Below, one piece after another: positions 56,838 through 64,000 of a stretch of 64,000 nt of DNA. Each line of letters begins with the position of its first letter. Position 1 is the stretch's first letter. The notes beneath the pieces were generated by a model. It worked only from the letters and a program-made list of their open reading frames with translations, was not told the DNA's origin and did not search any database. Where the stretch lies: NCBI RefSeq assembly GCF_016595155.1, contig NZ_JAENGP010000016.1, forward strand, positions 34,521-98,520, in the 5' to 3' direction. This DNA comes from Advenella mandrilli. GTDB taxonomy: Bacteria > Pseudomonadota > Gammaproteobacteria > Burkholderiales > Burkholderiaceae_B. Both the position numbers and the translations under genes were made by a program.

Positions 56838-58226
56838 ATGGCTAGCGAAAAAGTTGTCGAAACGACAGGGTTATTGGGGTGGGTAGACAAGCGTTTCCCG
56901 CTGACCTCCCTATGGAAAGCGCATTTATCAGAATACTATGCGCCCAAGAATTTTAATTTCTGGTATTTTTTCGGTTCACTTGCATTACTCGTGTTGGTAA
57001 TTCAAATTGTGACCGGTATTTTCATGGTCATGCACTACAAGCCCGATGCCGAACTGGCGTTTGCATCGGTCGAATACATCATGCGTGAAGTGCCTTATGG
57101 CTGGATTATCCGCTATATGCACTCAACAGGTGCGTCCATGTTCTTTGTCGTGGTCTATCTGCATATGCTGCGCGGCATGCTGTACGGTTCGTACCGCAAG
57201 CCCCGTGAACTGGTGTGGATTTTCGGTGTTGCCATTTTCCTGTGCTTAATGGCAGAGGCTTTCTTTGGCTACCTGTTGCCATGGGGTCAAATGTCTTTCT
57301 GGGGTGCCCAGGTTATTGTTAACCTGTTTGCAGCCATTCCTTTTGTTGGCCCAGAACTGTCTGTCTGGATTCGTGGTGATTTCGTGGTATCCGATGCCAC
57401 GCTAAACCGCTTCTTTGCCTTCCACGTGATTGCCATTCCGCTGGTCCTTATCGGCCTGATCGTGGCTCACGTTATTGCCTTGCACGAAGTGGGTTCAAAT
57501 AACCCCGACGGTATCGAGATCAAAGATAAAAAAGACGCGAACGGCCGTCCCCTTGATGGTATTCCGTTCCACCCTTACTACTCGGTCCATGACATCATGG
57601 GTGTAGCTGGGTTCCTGTTCATTTTTGCTGCAATCATGTTCTTTGCACCAACCATGGGCGGTTACTTCATCGAAGCCAACAACTTCCTGCCGGCAGATCC
57701 TTTCCAGACGCCTGCGCATATTGCACCGGTCTGGTATTTCACGCCGTTCTATTCAATGCTACGTGCCACTACCGATGAATTCACATGGGTGATGGTTGCG
57801 TTGGCGCTGATTTTTGCGGTTGGTTTGCTCCTGAGCAAAAATGTCAAAGGCATCTGGAAAATTATCTGGCCCGTTGTCCTGATTGGCGTTGCCGTTTCGC
57901 TTCGTGTGTTTGATGCCAAATTCTGGGGTGTGGTTGTCATGGGTGGTACGGTTGTTATCCTGGGTTTCCTGCCATGGCTGGATCACTCCAAGGTTAAATC
58001 AATCCGTTACCGTCCAACCTGGCACAAATTCCTGTATGTCGTTTTCATGATCGACTTCGTTGTTCTGGGCTACATTGGTACGCAACCACCAACGCCTGTA
58101 TTAAATATCATTTCACAGGTCGGTACGCTCATTTATCTGGCATTTTTCTTCTTTATGCCAATCTGGAGCCGTTTGGGTACATTCAAGCAGGTACCTGATC
58201 GTGTGACTTTCCATCCTCATGCGTAA
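56838..58226 (+). CDS. petB: Ubiquinol-cytochrome c reductase cytochrome b subunit
   Basis: A 462-residue membrane protein with eight or nine helices and the two b-haems. Haem-binding histidines lie in RYMHSTGASMFF, VVYLHMLRGML, FFAFHVIAIPLV and VAHVIALHEVG. The Qo-site PEWY-type motif appears as APVWYFTPF, i.e. PVWY. This change from PEWY is seen in several bacteria. petC overlaps or follows immediately. Confidence 0.96.
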   Translation: MASEKVVETTGLLGWVDKRFPLTSLWKAHLSEYYAPKNFNFWYFFGSLALLVLVIQIVTGIFMVMHYKPDAELAFASVEYIMREVPYGWIIRYMHSTGASMFFVVVYLHMLRGMLYGSYRKPRELVWIFGVAIFLCLMAEAFFGYLLPWGQMSFWGAQVIVNLFAAIPFVGPELSVWIRGDFVVSDATLNRFFAFHVIAIPLVLIGLIVAHVIALHEVGSNNPDGIEIKDKKDANGRPLDGIPFHPYYSVHDIMGVAGFLFIFAAIMFFAPTMGGYFIEANNFLPADPFQTPAHIAPVWYFTPFYSMLRATTDEFTWVMVALALIFAVGLLLSKNVKGIWKIIWPVVLIGVAVSLRVFDAKFWGVVVMGGTVVILGFLPWLDHSKVKSIRYRPTWHKFLYVVFMIDFVVLGYIGTQPPTPVLNIISQVGTLIYLAFFFFMPIWSRLGTFKQVPDRVTFHPHA

Positions 58227-58239
58227 ATCAGGAATGAAC

Positions 58240-59091
58240 ATGATTAAAAAACTATTAGGTGCGTTAGTATTGATGTTTGCTGTATCAGGTCCCGCCATGT
58301 CTGCCGCGGCGGGGCATCCTTGGGATCACGCCCCCAACCGGATTACTGATCTGGCTGCTTTGCAGAACGGTGCAAAACTGTTCGTCAATTACTGTCTGAA
58401 CTGTCATAGCGCCAATGCCTTGCGCTATAACAAGCTGGTAGACCTTGGTCTGACCGAAAAAGAGATTGAAGAAAATCTATTGTTTACGGGCGCTAAGGTG
58501 GGTGACAAAATGACAGTTGCCATGAACCCCACAGATGCAAAACTCTGGCTGGGTGTTGCACCACCAGACTTGTCTGTTATGGCACGAGCCAAGGCGGCTA
58601 ACCTGGGTCAGCCGGGTACCGACTACATTTATACTTACCTTCGTACGTTTTACCGTGATGTTACCCGTCCATTGGGCTGGAACAACCTGGTATTCCCCAA
58701 CGCTGGTATGCCTAATGTGTTCTGGCAAGAGTCTGGCCCCAGCGAGCTAACCACTGTTGCTGTCCATCCCGTAGAAAAAGACGGGCAGGTACAATGGTTC
58801 AAAACAACCACACTGGTTGATGCAGAGGGTTTTAGCTCTGTTGTTAGCGATGAGCCGTTGGTTGATTACAAGGGTCAGGCTTCTGTTAAGCAAACGCTTA
58901 AATATCTGGATCCTGCCAAACAGACCGAGTTTGACAACAACATGGCTGATCTGGCTGCTTTCCTTGGCTGGATGGCTGAACCTGACCAACAATTCCGCAA
59001 GCAATTGGGAACTTGGGTTCTGCTGTTCCTGGCCTTGTTCTTTGTGATTGCATGGCGCCTGAACAAGACATACTGGAAGCATGTAAAATAA
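58240..59091 (+). CDS. petC: Ubiquinol-cytochrome c reductase cytochrome c1
   Basis: Membrane-bound c-type cytochrome of the bc1 complex. The start is ATG 58240 (MIKKLLGALVLMF) with AGGA six bases before it; ATG 58219 and 58234 are alternatives overlapping petB. The 283-residue precursor has a signal peptide ending near PAMSAAAG, the haem motif Cys52-x2-Cys55-His56 (NYCLNCHSAN), a Met-ligand region and a C-terminal anchor (LLFLALFFVIAW). sspA follows. Confidence 0.96.
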   Translation: MIKKLLGALVLMFAVSGPAMSAAAGHPWDHAPNRITDLAALQNGAKLFVNYCLNCHSANALRYNKLVDLGLTEKEIEENLLFTGAKVGDKMTVAMNPTDAKLWLGVAPPDLSVMARAKAANLGQPGTDYIYTYLRTFYRDVTRPLGWNNLVFPNAGMPNVFWQESGPSELTTVAVHPVEKDGQVQWFKTTTLVDAEGFSSVVSDEPLVDYKGQASVKQTLKYLDPAKQTEFDNNMADLAAFLGWMAEPDQQFRKQLGTWVLLFLALFFVIAWRLNKTYWKHVK

Positions 59092-59229
59092 GCGGTTAGG
59101 GGTAAGGCAGACAAAATTTACCTTTAAATGAGGTACAATCAGACAGTCTGCCAAAATCCTTTTCATAGGGTCAGTGCTTTTTGTGGGCACTGGCCTTTCT
59201 TCATTTTCTTCAGTGGGAGTCCGCACAAT

Positions 59230-59841
59230 ATGATGGTGCTTTACTCTGGAACAACATGTCCATTTTCGCAACGGTGCCGCTTTGTCTTGTATGAAAAAGG
59301 CATGGATTTCGAGGTGCGTGATATAGATTTGTTTAATAAGCCAGAAGACATTTCTGTCATGAATCCTTATGGCAAAGTGCCTATTCTCGTTGAACGTGAT
59401 CTGATTCTTTATGAATCAAATATCATCAATGAATATATTGATGAACGCTTTCCGCATCCTCAACTCATGCCCGCTGATCCTGTCATGCGTGCACGTACTC
59501 GCCTGTTCCTGCATAACTTTGAAAAAGAATTGTTTGTGTCAGTGGGTGTGCTAGAGGACCGTAGCTTGCAGGCAGATGAAAAACGGCTTGATCTTGCCCG
59601 TCGTACCATCAGGGATCGCCTGTCCCAGCTGGCCCCCTTGCTCATTAAAAACCGTTTCATGCTGGGTGAAGAGTTTTCCATGCTGGACGTGACGGTGGCT
59701 CCGTTGTTGTGGCGTCTTGATCACTATGGTATAGAATTGCCAAAAAGCGCAGCACCGCTGATGAAGTATGCCGAACGTATTTTCTCTCGTCCTGCCTATA
59801 TCGAAGCGTTGACGCCTTCAGAAAAAGTAATGCGACGTTAA
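59230..59841 (+). CDS. sspA: Stringent starvation protein A
   Basis: A 203-residue GST-fold protein that binds RNA polymerase in the stringent response. The N-terminal thioredoxin-like part begins MMVLYSGTTCPFSQRCRFVL, and the PYGKVPILVERDLILYES segment is typical. The helical C-terminal domain follows. The open frame extends to 59128 but homology begins at 59230 (or 59233). sspB is 4 bp downstream. Confidence 0.93.
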   Translation: MMVLYSGTTCPFSQRCRFVLYEKGMDFEVRDIDLFNKPEDISVMNPYGKVPILVERDLILYESNIINEYIDERFPHPQLMPADPVMRARTRLFLHNFEKELFVSVGVLEDRSLQADEKRLDLARRTIRDRLSQLAPLLIKNRFMLGEEFSMLDVTVAPLLWRLDHYGIELPKSAAPLMKYAERIFSRPAYIEALTPSEKVMRR

Positions 59842-59845
59842 TATC

Positions 59846-60265
59846 ATGACTTCTGTTTCTACAAAACCTTATTTGCTTCGTGCCTTGTATGAATGGTGTA
59901 CTGATTCCGGCTATACCCCGCATCTGGTGGTCAAGGTGGATCAATATTGCCAAGTGCCTCAAGAGCATGTGCGTGATGGCTATATCACCCTGAATATCGG
60001 TGCTCTGGCAACCGGTAAGCTGTCCATGGAAAATGACTGGATCAGTTTCAATGCGCGCTTCAATGGGGCTTCACGCAACATTGCCGTACCCGTTAGCGCC
60101 GTTTCCGCGATTTATTCCCGCGAAACCCAGGAAGGCATGCAGTTTGAAACAGAAGAATATGTGCCAGGGCAAGATGCAGAAGCAGAAGATATGCCCAATG
60201 ATCCCGATGATCATCCACCTGCAGGTGGCGCAGGAAAAGCGCCGTGGTTGAAGGTGGTGAAATAA
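59846..60265 (+). CDS. sspB: ClpXP protease specificity-enhancing factor SspB
   Basis: A 139-residue adaptor that delivers ssrA-tagged proteins to ClpXP. The substrate-binding domain covers about 1-100 (KPYLLRALYEWCTDSGYTPHL, cited in part, and ITLNIGALATGKL). A flexible acidic linker and the ClpX-binding tail PWLKVVK end the protein. It is in the same unit as sspA. Confidence 0.95.
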   Translation: MTSVSTKPYLLRALYEWCTDSGYTPHLVVKVDQYCQVPQEHVRDGYITLNIGALATGKLSMENDWISFNARFNGASRNIAVPVSAVSAIYSRETQEGMQFETEEYVPGQDAEAEDMPNDPDDHPPAGGAGKAPWLKVVK

Positions 60266-60313
60266 GCCAGTTTTTTTGTTTGTGTTTTTTTACAACAAAT
60301 ATGACTTTTTATC

Positions 60314-60343
60314 TGGACATTAAAACTATAAAGCGTATATAAT
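60314..60343 (+). promoter_or_regulatory. Promoter of tRNA-Thr
   Basis: TGGACA at 60314-60319 and TATAAT at 60338-60343 are 18 bp apart, placing the start of transcription a few bases before the mature tRNA at 60355. Confidence 0.75.
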
Positions 60344-60354
60344 TTCTTTCTTTA

Positions 60355-60430
60355 GCCGGCTTAGCTCAGTTGGTAGAGCAGCTGATTTGTAATCAGAAGG
60401 TCGAGGGTTCGACTCCTTTAGCCGGCACCA
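60355..60430 (+). tRNA. tRNA-Thr (anticodon TGT)
   Basis: A 76-nt cloverleaf: acceptor arm GCCGGCT pairs with AGCCGGC before the discriminator A. The D-loop AGCTCAGTTGGTAGAGCA, the anticodon loop TTTGTAA (anticodon TGT at 60388-60390) and the T-arm GGTTCGACTCC are present. CCA is encoded. The gene has its own promoter and a strong terminator follows. Confidence 0.97.
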
Positions 60431-60435
60431 AATTC

Positions 60436-60474
60436 AAAGGCCTACGTTTTTTTAACGTAGGCCTTTATTATTTT
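60436..60474 (+). terminator. Terminator after tRNA-Thr
   Basis: A perfect 13-bp stem (60436-60448 with 60454-60466), a five-T loop, then ATTATTTTT. It also faces the 3' end of the convergent sensor kinase gene and may serve both. Confidence 0.85.
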
Positions 60475-60535
60475 TAGCGCTTGTTTAAGCAGAAATTTAA
60501 TGCTTGCTTTGATAAAGCCAGATTGTTATTTGGGC

Positions 60536-61924
60536 TTATTGCCTGAAGCCCGGAGAATCTTCAAAGATGGGTAATTGGATATTCACAACCAAACCCGGTT
60601 GATTGTCGGCAAAGTCCAGTTCTCCGTCATGTAATGAAAGAATGGCGCGTACACTGGCCATACCCAGCCCAAAACCGCTGCTGTCAGGGTCCAGTTGATG
60701 GAAGTGCTGGCCTATGTTGGCGTATTCTTCGGCAGGAATGCCGGGGCCGTCGTCAGATACCTGCAGATTAATATGTTTGCCGGCTGTCGTGATCGTAATA
60801 CGAATATCCTTTCTGGCGTGTTTGATGGCGTTTTCAATAAGCTGTGAAAGCATGCTGGCCAACAGGTCTGCATCGCCCCATACCCGTGCCTGGGCAACAG
60901 ACTTAAGTTGCAGCATCAGGTTTTTTTCTTCAGCATAAGCTTCGTACATATCCACGACGTTGGCGGCGATTTGTTGCAGGTCGCATTGCCAGAATCGTTG
61001 GCGTTGAATGCCTGATTCAATTTCTGAAATATAAAGCAGTTTTTCAAACAGTTTGTTCAGGCTTTCAATTTCCGAAATTGAACGATGAATCGCTGCCCGC
61101 AAGTCGGATTCATTGTATTGTGGGTTTTGCACGGAACGCAATTGGTTGAGAATCCGGGTCAGGGGGGTGCGAAGATTATGGGCGATGGTATCGGACACGT
61201 GCCTGACGCCGGTCATGAGCGACTCAATTTTGTCCAGCATCGAGTTGATTTCGCTGCTCAGGAAGTAAAACTCATCTTTGGTGGCAGAAAGGGGGATGCG
61301 GGAAGAAAGATTGCCTTCACTGATTTTAACTGCGGTTTTCCTGATAGAACCAACCCGGTAATCCAGTTCCTTTCGGAACATATGAACGGCGACCATGACT
61401 AATAAAAAAGCGATGAATATGGTGGCCAGACAAGCCTGGCCAATTTGCCGGATGGTTCCATTCATGGAGTCAAGGTCAATGCCAGTAAAAAGAATACTTT
61501 GGTCGGGCAGTCTGGTTTCAAGCATCCGGGCCGTTGTGGGGTTACCATAAAGAACCAGTGGGACCTCGGTTTTGTTGGTTTCAGTCAGTTTGGGCCGTTG
61601 TTCCAGGTTGCCGGCCAGTTTTTGGCCATTTTCATCCAATAAAAGGTAGATCTCCTGGCTCCCGTCAATTTGATCCGAGAGGGTAATGTTGATGGCTTGT
61701 ATTAACCCCTCCCGCCCTCCTAGATAAAACTCACCGGCCAGACGGGACATTGAGCTCGTGGCCTGCCGTGCGGCCTGGGAATGAAGGGTGCCAATAACCT
61801 GAAGATAGATAAAAGCCAGCAGAACAAGAATTGAGAAAAAAGCCAGCAGGCCATAGTTGACCATCAGGCGAAAGGAAACCGAGTCCCACGTCTTGCGGAT
61901 TTTCATACGGATATATTCAGTCAT
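60536..61924 (-). CDS. Two-component sensor histidine kinase
   Basis: A 462-residue membrane kinase. Two transmembrane helices (about 25-48 and 162-182) enclose a periplasmic sensor domain, then come a HAMP domain (about 183-237), the DHp helix with phospho-acceptor His249 (DTIAHNLRTPLTRI) and the ATPase domain with N-box QLIENAIKHA, G1 SDDGPGIP and G2 GFGLGMAS. It is encoded 17 bp downstream of its response regulator. Both lie divergent to tctBA, so control of tricarboxylate transport is plausible but not shown. Confidence 0.95.
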   Translation of the reverse strand: MTEYIRMKIRKTWDSVSFRLMVNYGLLAFFSILVLLAFIYLQVIGTLHSQAARQATSSMSRLAGEFYLGGREGLIQAINITLSDQIDGSQEIYLLLDENGQKLAGNLEQRPKLTETNKTEVPLVLYGNPTTARMLETRLPDQSILFTGIDLDSMNGTIRQIGQACLATIFIAFLLVMVAVHMFRKELDYRVGSIRKTAVKISEGNLSSRIPLSATKDEFYFLSSEINSMLDKIESLMTGVRHVSDTIAHNLRTPLTRILNQLRSVQNPQYNESDLRAAIHRSISEIESLNKLFEKLLYISEIESGIQRQRFWQCDLQQIAANVVDMYEAYAEEKNLMLQLKSVAQARVWGDADLLASMLSQLIENAIKHARKDIRITITTAGKHINLQVSDDGPGIPAEEYANIGQHFHQLDPDSSGFGLGMASVRAILSLHDGELDFADNQPGLVVNIQLPIFEDSPGFRQ

Positions 61925-61941
61925 AGGATTGAACGGGCGCG

Positions 61942-62637
61942 TTAATGATCGGGGGCCTGGGTGGATAGAAGATAGCCTTCTCCACGGACGGTATGAATCA
62001 GTGCGGGGGTGAATCCGGTGTCAATTTTCCGGCGCAGGCGGCTGATTTGCACATCAATGACATTAGATTGGGGGTCAAATCGGTAATCCCAAACCGCTTC
62101 AAGCAGCATGGTTCGGGTAACGACATTGCCTTCATTAAGCATGAGATGGTGTAAAAGGCGGAATTCACGTGGTTGCAGGTTAATGTACGTGCCTGAACGA
62201 TCTACTTTACGGGTGACCAGATCCAGTTTCAGGTCTGCCACTTGCAATTGTTGTGGGGTTTGGTCGTTGCGGGTGGTTCTGCGAATCAGTGCCTCCATGC
62301 GGGCGATCAGTTCTGAAAATGAAAACGGCTTAGTCATGTAGTCATCGCAGCCTGACTTGAGTCCCTTGACCTTTTCATCGACGGCAGACAGGGCACTTAA
62401 TATAATGACGGGCGTTTTATTGCCTGTCGACCTGAGGGTGGAAAGGATGGACAGGCCATCGATATTGCCAGGCAACATGCGGTCAAGAATAATAATGTCC
62501 CACTGGTCGCTGAGAGCCTTTTTCAACCCGTCGGGACCATTATTGCAAATTAACGTTTTATGCTTCAGTTCGGTAAGGCCTTTGGCGATATATCGGGCGT
62601 TTTCGTAGTCATCTTCCACAATCAGGCAATGCCACAT
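61942..62637 (-). CDS. OmpR-family response regulator
   Basis: A 231-residue regulator. The receiver domain has the acidic pocket IVEDDYE, phospho-acceptor Asp52 (IILDRMLPG) and Lys in MTKPFSF. The C-terminal winged helix has VTRTMLLEAVWDYRFDPQSN and ISRLRRKID, as in OmpR/PhoB proteins. It is the first gene of the kinase pair, 264 bp from the divergent tctB. Confidence 0.95.
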   Translation of the reverse strand: MWHCLIVEDDYENARYIAKGLTELKHKTLICNNGPDGLKKALSDQWDIIILDRMLPGNIDGLSILSTLRSTGNKTPVIILSALSAVDEKVKGLKSGCDDYMTKPFSFSELIARMEALIRRTTRNDQTPQQLQVADLKLDLVTRKVDRSGTYINLQPREFRLLHHLMLNEGNVVTRTMLLEAVWDYRFDPQSNVIDVQISRLRRKIDTGFTPALIHTVRGEGYLLSTQAPDH

Positions 62638-62901
62638 TCGCTTTTCTCCATTAATGCTTGTTGTAATAATTAGTCATTATGCAATAAATTCAGTCGCTTA
62701 AGCCAATTGTAGTTAGGGTATCTACCAATAATTTATGTAAATAATGCGACATTAAGGGCATTGCCGTCAAAGATGACCAAATGGTAATGTTTTGTTCATT
62801 AATTTATGGATTGAATCCCTTACAATCTCGCTGTGTGGTTATATCCACAATATTAATTAAGCTTGAATAAAAGCGGTTAAGGAGAAAAAGAGGATGATTT
62901 C
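62638..62901. promoter_or_regulatory. Divergent promoter region between response regulator and tctB
   Basis: 264 AT-rich bases without a gene. TTGAAT with TACAAT nearby at about 62812-62824 gives a promoter-like stretch for tctB, and AAGGAG lies before the tctB start. No clear palindromic operator was recognised. Confidence 0.45.
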
Positions 62902-63450
62902 ATGTTAATTAAGAACAATCAGGACTTCTGGTCGGGTTTGATGTTTATAGTTATTGGCGCAGGTTTTGCCCTGTTCTCCACGAGCTATGACATGGGTACG
63001 CCCGCCCGCATGGGGCCCGGCTATTTTCCATTCTGGCTGGGTGTCGTTTTGGCCCTGCTGGGTGGTATCGTTACGATCAACTCCCTGCGCGGTGAGGAAG
63101 GCGAAGATCACCATATTGGTAAATTCGACTTTGACATTCTGGCCCTGATCATCGGCTCGATTGTGGTGTTCGGTGTCATGCTGGATAACCTGGGTCTGTA
63201 CATTTCACTGGTTCTGCTGATTATTTTCTGCAGCCTGGCCAGCCACGAGTTCAGCCTTAAAATTGCCATTGGCAATGCCATTTTCCTGGTTATCTTTACC
63301 TGGCTGGCGTTTGTCAAGGGCCTGGGTCTGATCTTCCCGTTGTGGCCGGTTCCCTTTGCCGAGTGGCCTACCTATGCAATGGTTATTATCCCCCTGTCGG
63401 TCATTGTGGGCGTCATCATTCTGATTAAAAAAATTAAAGGGAGCAAATAA
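62902..63450 (+). CDS. tctB: Tripartite tricarboxylate transporter TctB family protein
   Basis: The small membrane subunit of a TTT transporter, 182 residues with four or five helices. Family features are FWSGLMFIVIGAGFALFS and MGPGYFPFWLGVVLALLG near the N-terminus. The large subunit tctA follows 2 bp later. The periplasmic solute-binding TctC is not present upstream, so it may lie after tctA or elsewhere. Confidence 0.92.
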   Translation: MLIKNNQDFWSGLMFIVIGAGFALFSTSYDMGTPARMGPGYFPFWLGVVLALLGGIVTINSLRGEEGEDHHIGKFDFDILALIIGSIVVFGVMLDNLGLYISLVLLIIFCSLASHEFSLKIAIGNAIFLVIFTWLAFVKGLGLIFPLWPVPFAEWPTYAMVIIPLSVIVGVIILIKKIKGSK

Positions 63451-63452
63451 TC

Positions 63453-64000
63453 ATGATGGAACTTTTAGAACACTTGTCCCTGGGGTTTTCCGTGGCTTTT
63501 ACCATGGAAAACCTGACCTATGCATTTCTGGGCGCTTTGCTGGGCACCCTGATTGGTGTGTTGCCGGGCATTGGCCCCGTGCCCACCATTGCCATGCTGT
63601 TGCCGCTTACTTATATTCTGCCGCCTACCGCCGGTCTGATCATGCTGGCCGGTATTTATTACGGTGCCCAATATGGTGGTTCAACCACCGCCATTCTGGT
63701 GGCCTTGCCGGGTGAAACCTCGGCGGTAGTGACCGTGCTTGACGGGCACCAGATGGCCAAGAACGGCCGTGCGGGTGCTGCGTTATCCATTGCGGCCCTG
63801 GGCTCTTTCTTTGCTGGTTGTTTTGCCACTGTTTTGCTGGCCGCCTTTGCGCCACCCCTGGCTGAAGTCGCCTTCAAGTTTGGTCCGGCCGAATACTTCT
63901 CCCTGATGGTGCTGGGCCTGATTGGTGCGGTGGTACTGGCTTCCGGTTCCCTGCCCAAAGCGGTGTGCATGATTATCCTGGGCTTGTTGCTGGGTATGGT
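63453..64000 (+). CDS. tctA: Tripartite tricarboxylate transporter TctA family protein, 3' end cut by window edge
   Basis: The large transport subunit. About 182 codons are seen from ATG 63453 (MMELLEHLSLG) to the window end, out of about 500 expected. Typical blocks are GTLIGVLPGIGPVPTIAMLLP, quoted in part, GIYYGAQYGGSTTAILVALPGE and DGHQMAKNGRAG. Substrates of such systems are carboxylates such as citrate; the specificity is set by the missing binding protein. Confidence 0.94.
   Translation, partial: MMELLEHLSLGFSVAFTMENLTYAFLGALLGTLIGVLPGIGPVPTIAMLLPLTYILPPTAGLIMLAGIYYGAQYGGSTTAILVALPGETSAVVTVLDGHQMAKNGRAGAALSIAALGSFFAGCFATVLLAAFAPPLAEVAFKFGPAEYFSLMVLGLIGAVVLASGSLPKAVCMIILGLLLGM

Overview
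The window reads as a core-chromosome segment of a betaproteobacterium of the Burkholderiales, most likely family Alcaligenaceae (Bordetella/Achromobacter/Advenella-like). This is inferred from gene order and protein character, not from a search. Supporting points are the order mlaFEDAC - ABC exporter - bolA - murA - hisGDBHAFIE - tatABC - htrA - nif3 - mscL - petABC - sspAB, the cta (aa3 oxidase) cluster with a 35-residue assembly protein and a DUF2970 gene, a PhaM-type granule protein and a tripartite tricarboxylate transporter. Base composition looks moderate, about half G+C in genes and AT-rich between them. Lifestyle markers are aerobic respiration, polyhydroxybutyrate storage, Gram-negative outer-membrane upkeep, histidine prototrophy and Tat export.

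Layout. 1-4.4 kb: SulP anion transporter (cut by the window edge), a DUF533/TerB-like protein, an AraC regulator and the AzlCD amino-acid exporter. 4.5-8.1 kb: a mobile-DNA scar made of a truncated AlbA_2/Schlafen-type ATPase gene, a complete IS3-type element, the 3' remnant of an IS66-family element and, exactly 25 bp beyond the glmS stop codon, a sequence that is recognisably a Tn7 left end. 8.1-16.9 kb: glmS and an Lrp-type regulator, then a minus-strand run (Nudix hydrolase, phaM, glmU, MFS exporter, two glycosyltransferases). 17.1-25.2 kb: cytochrome aa3 oxidase genes ctaC, ctaD, ctaE with haem A and copper assembly genes; the usual ctaG is not present. 25.6-32.4 kb: OmpA-like lipoprotein, candidate small RNA, rpoH under a perfect CIRCE operator, S-formylglutathione hydrolase, a REP-transposase-like protein without its catalytic residues, glpK and dbpA. 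32.6-38.9 kb: gltBD. 39-46 kb: mla lipid-transport genes without an mlaB at the locus, an ABC-2 exporter, bolA and murA. 46-51.8 kb: histidine operon. 51.9-60.3 kb: tatABC, HtrA protease, Nif3-like protein, mscL, bc1 complex and sspAB. 60.3-64 kb: tRNA-Thr, a two-component system and the start of tctBA (cut by the window edge).

Functional links. GlmS, GlmU and MurA form one supply line from fructose-6-phosphate to UDP-GlcNAc and its enolpyruvyl derivative. PetABC and CtaCDE are the quinol-to-oxygen arm of respiration. The Rieske protein is a likely Tat client, so tatABC lying nearby fits. GltBD supplies glutamate, while glutamine feeds HisH and GlmS.

The most notable observations are the Tn7 end at attTn7 in the apparently reversed orientation, a candidate small RNA with a CU-rich loop behind rpoH, the CIRCE operator on rpoH, and the catalytically dead REP-transposase homologue. 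Database similarities are quoted from memory and no search was run.
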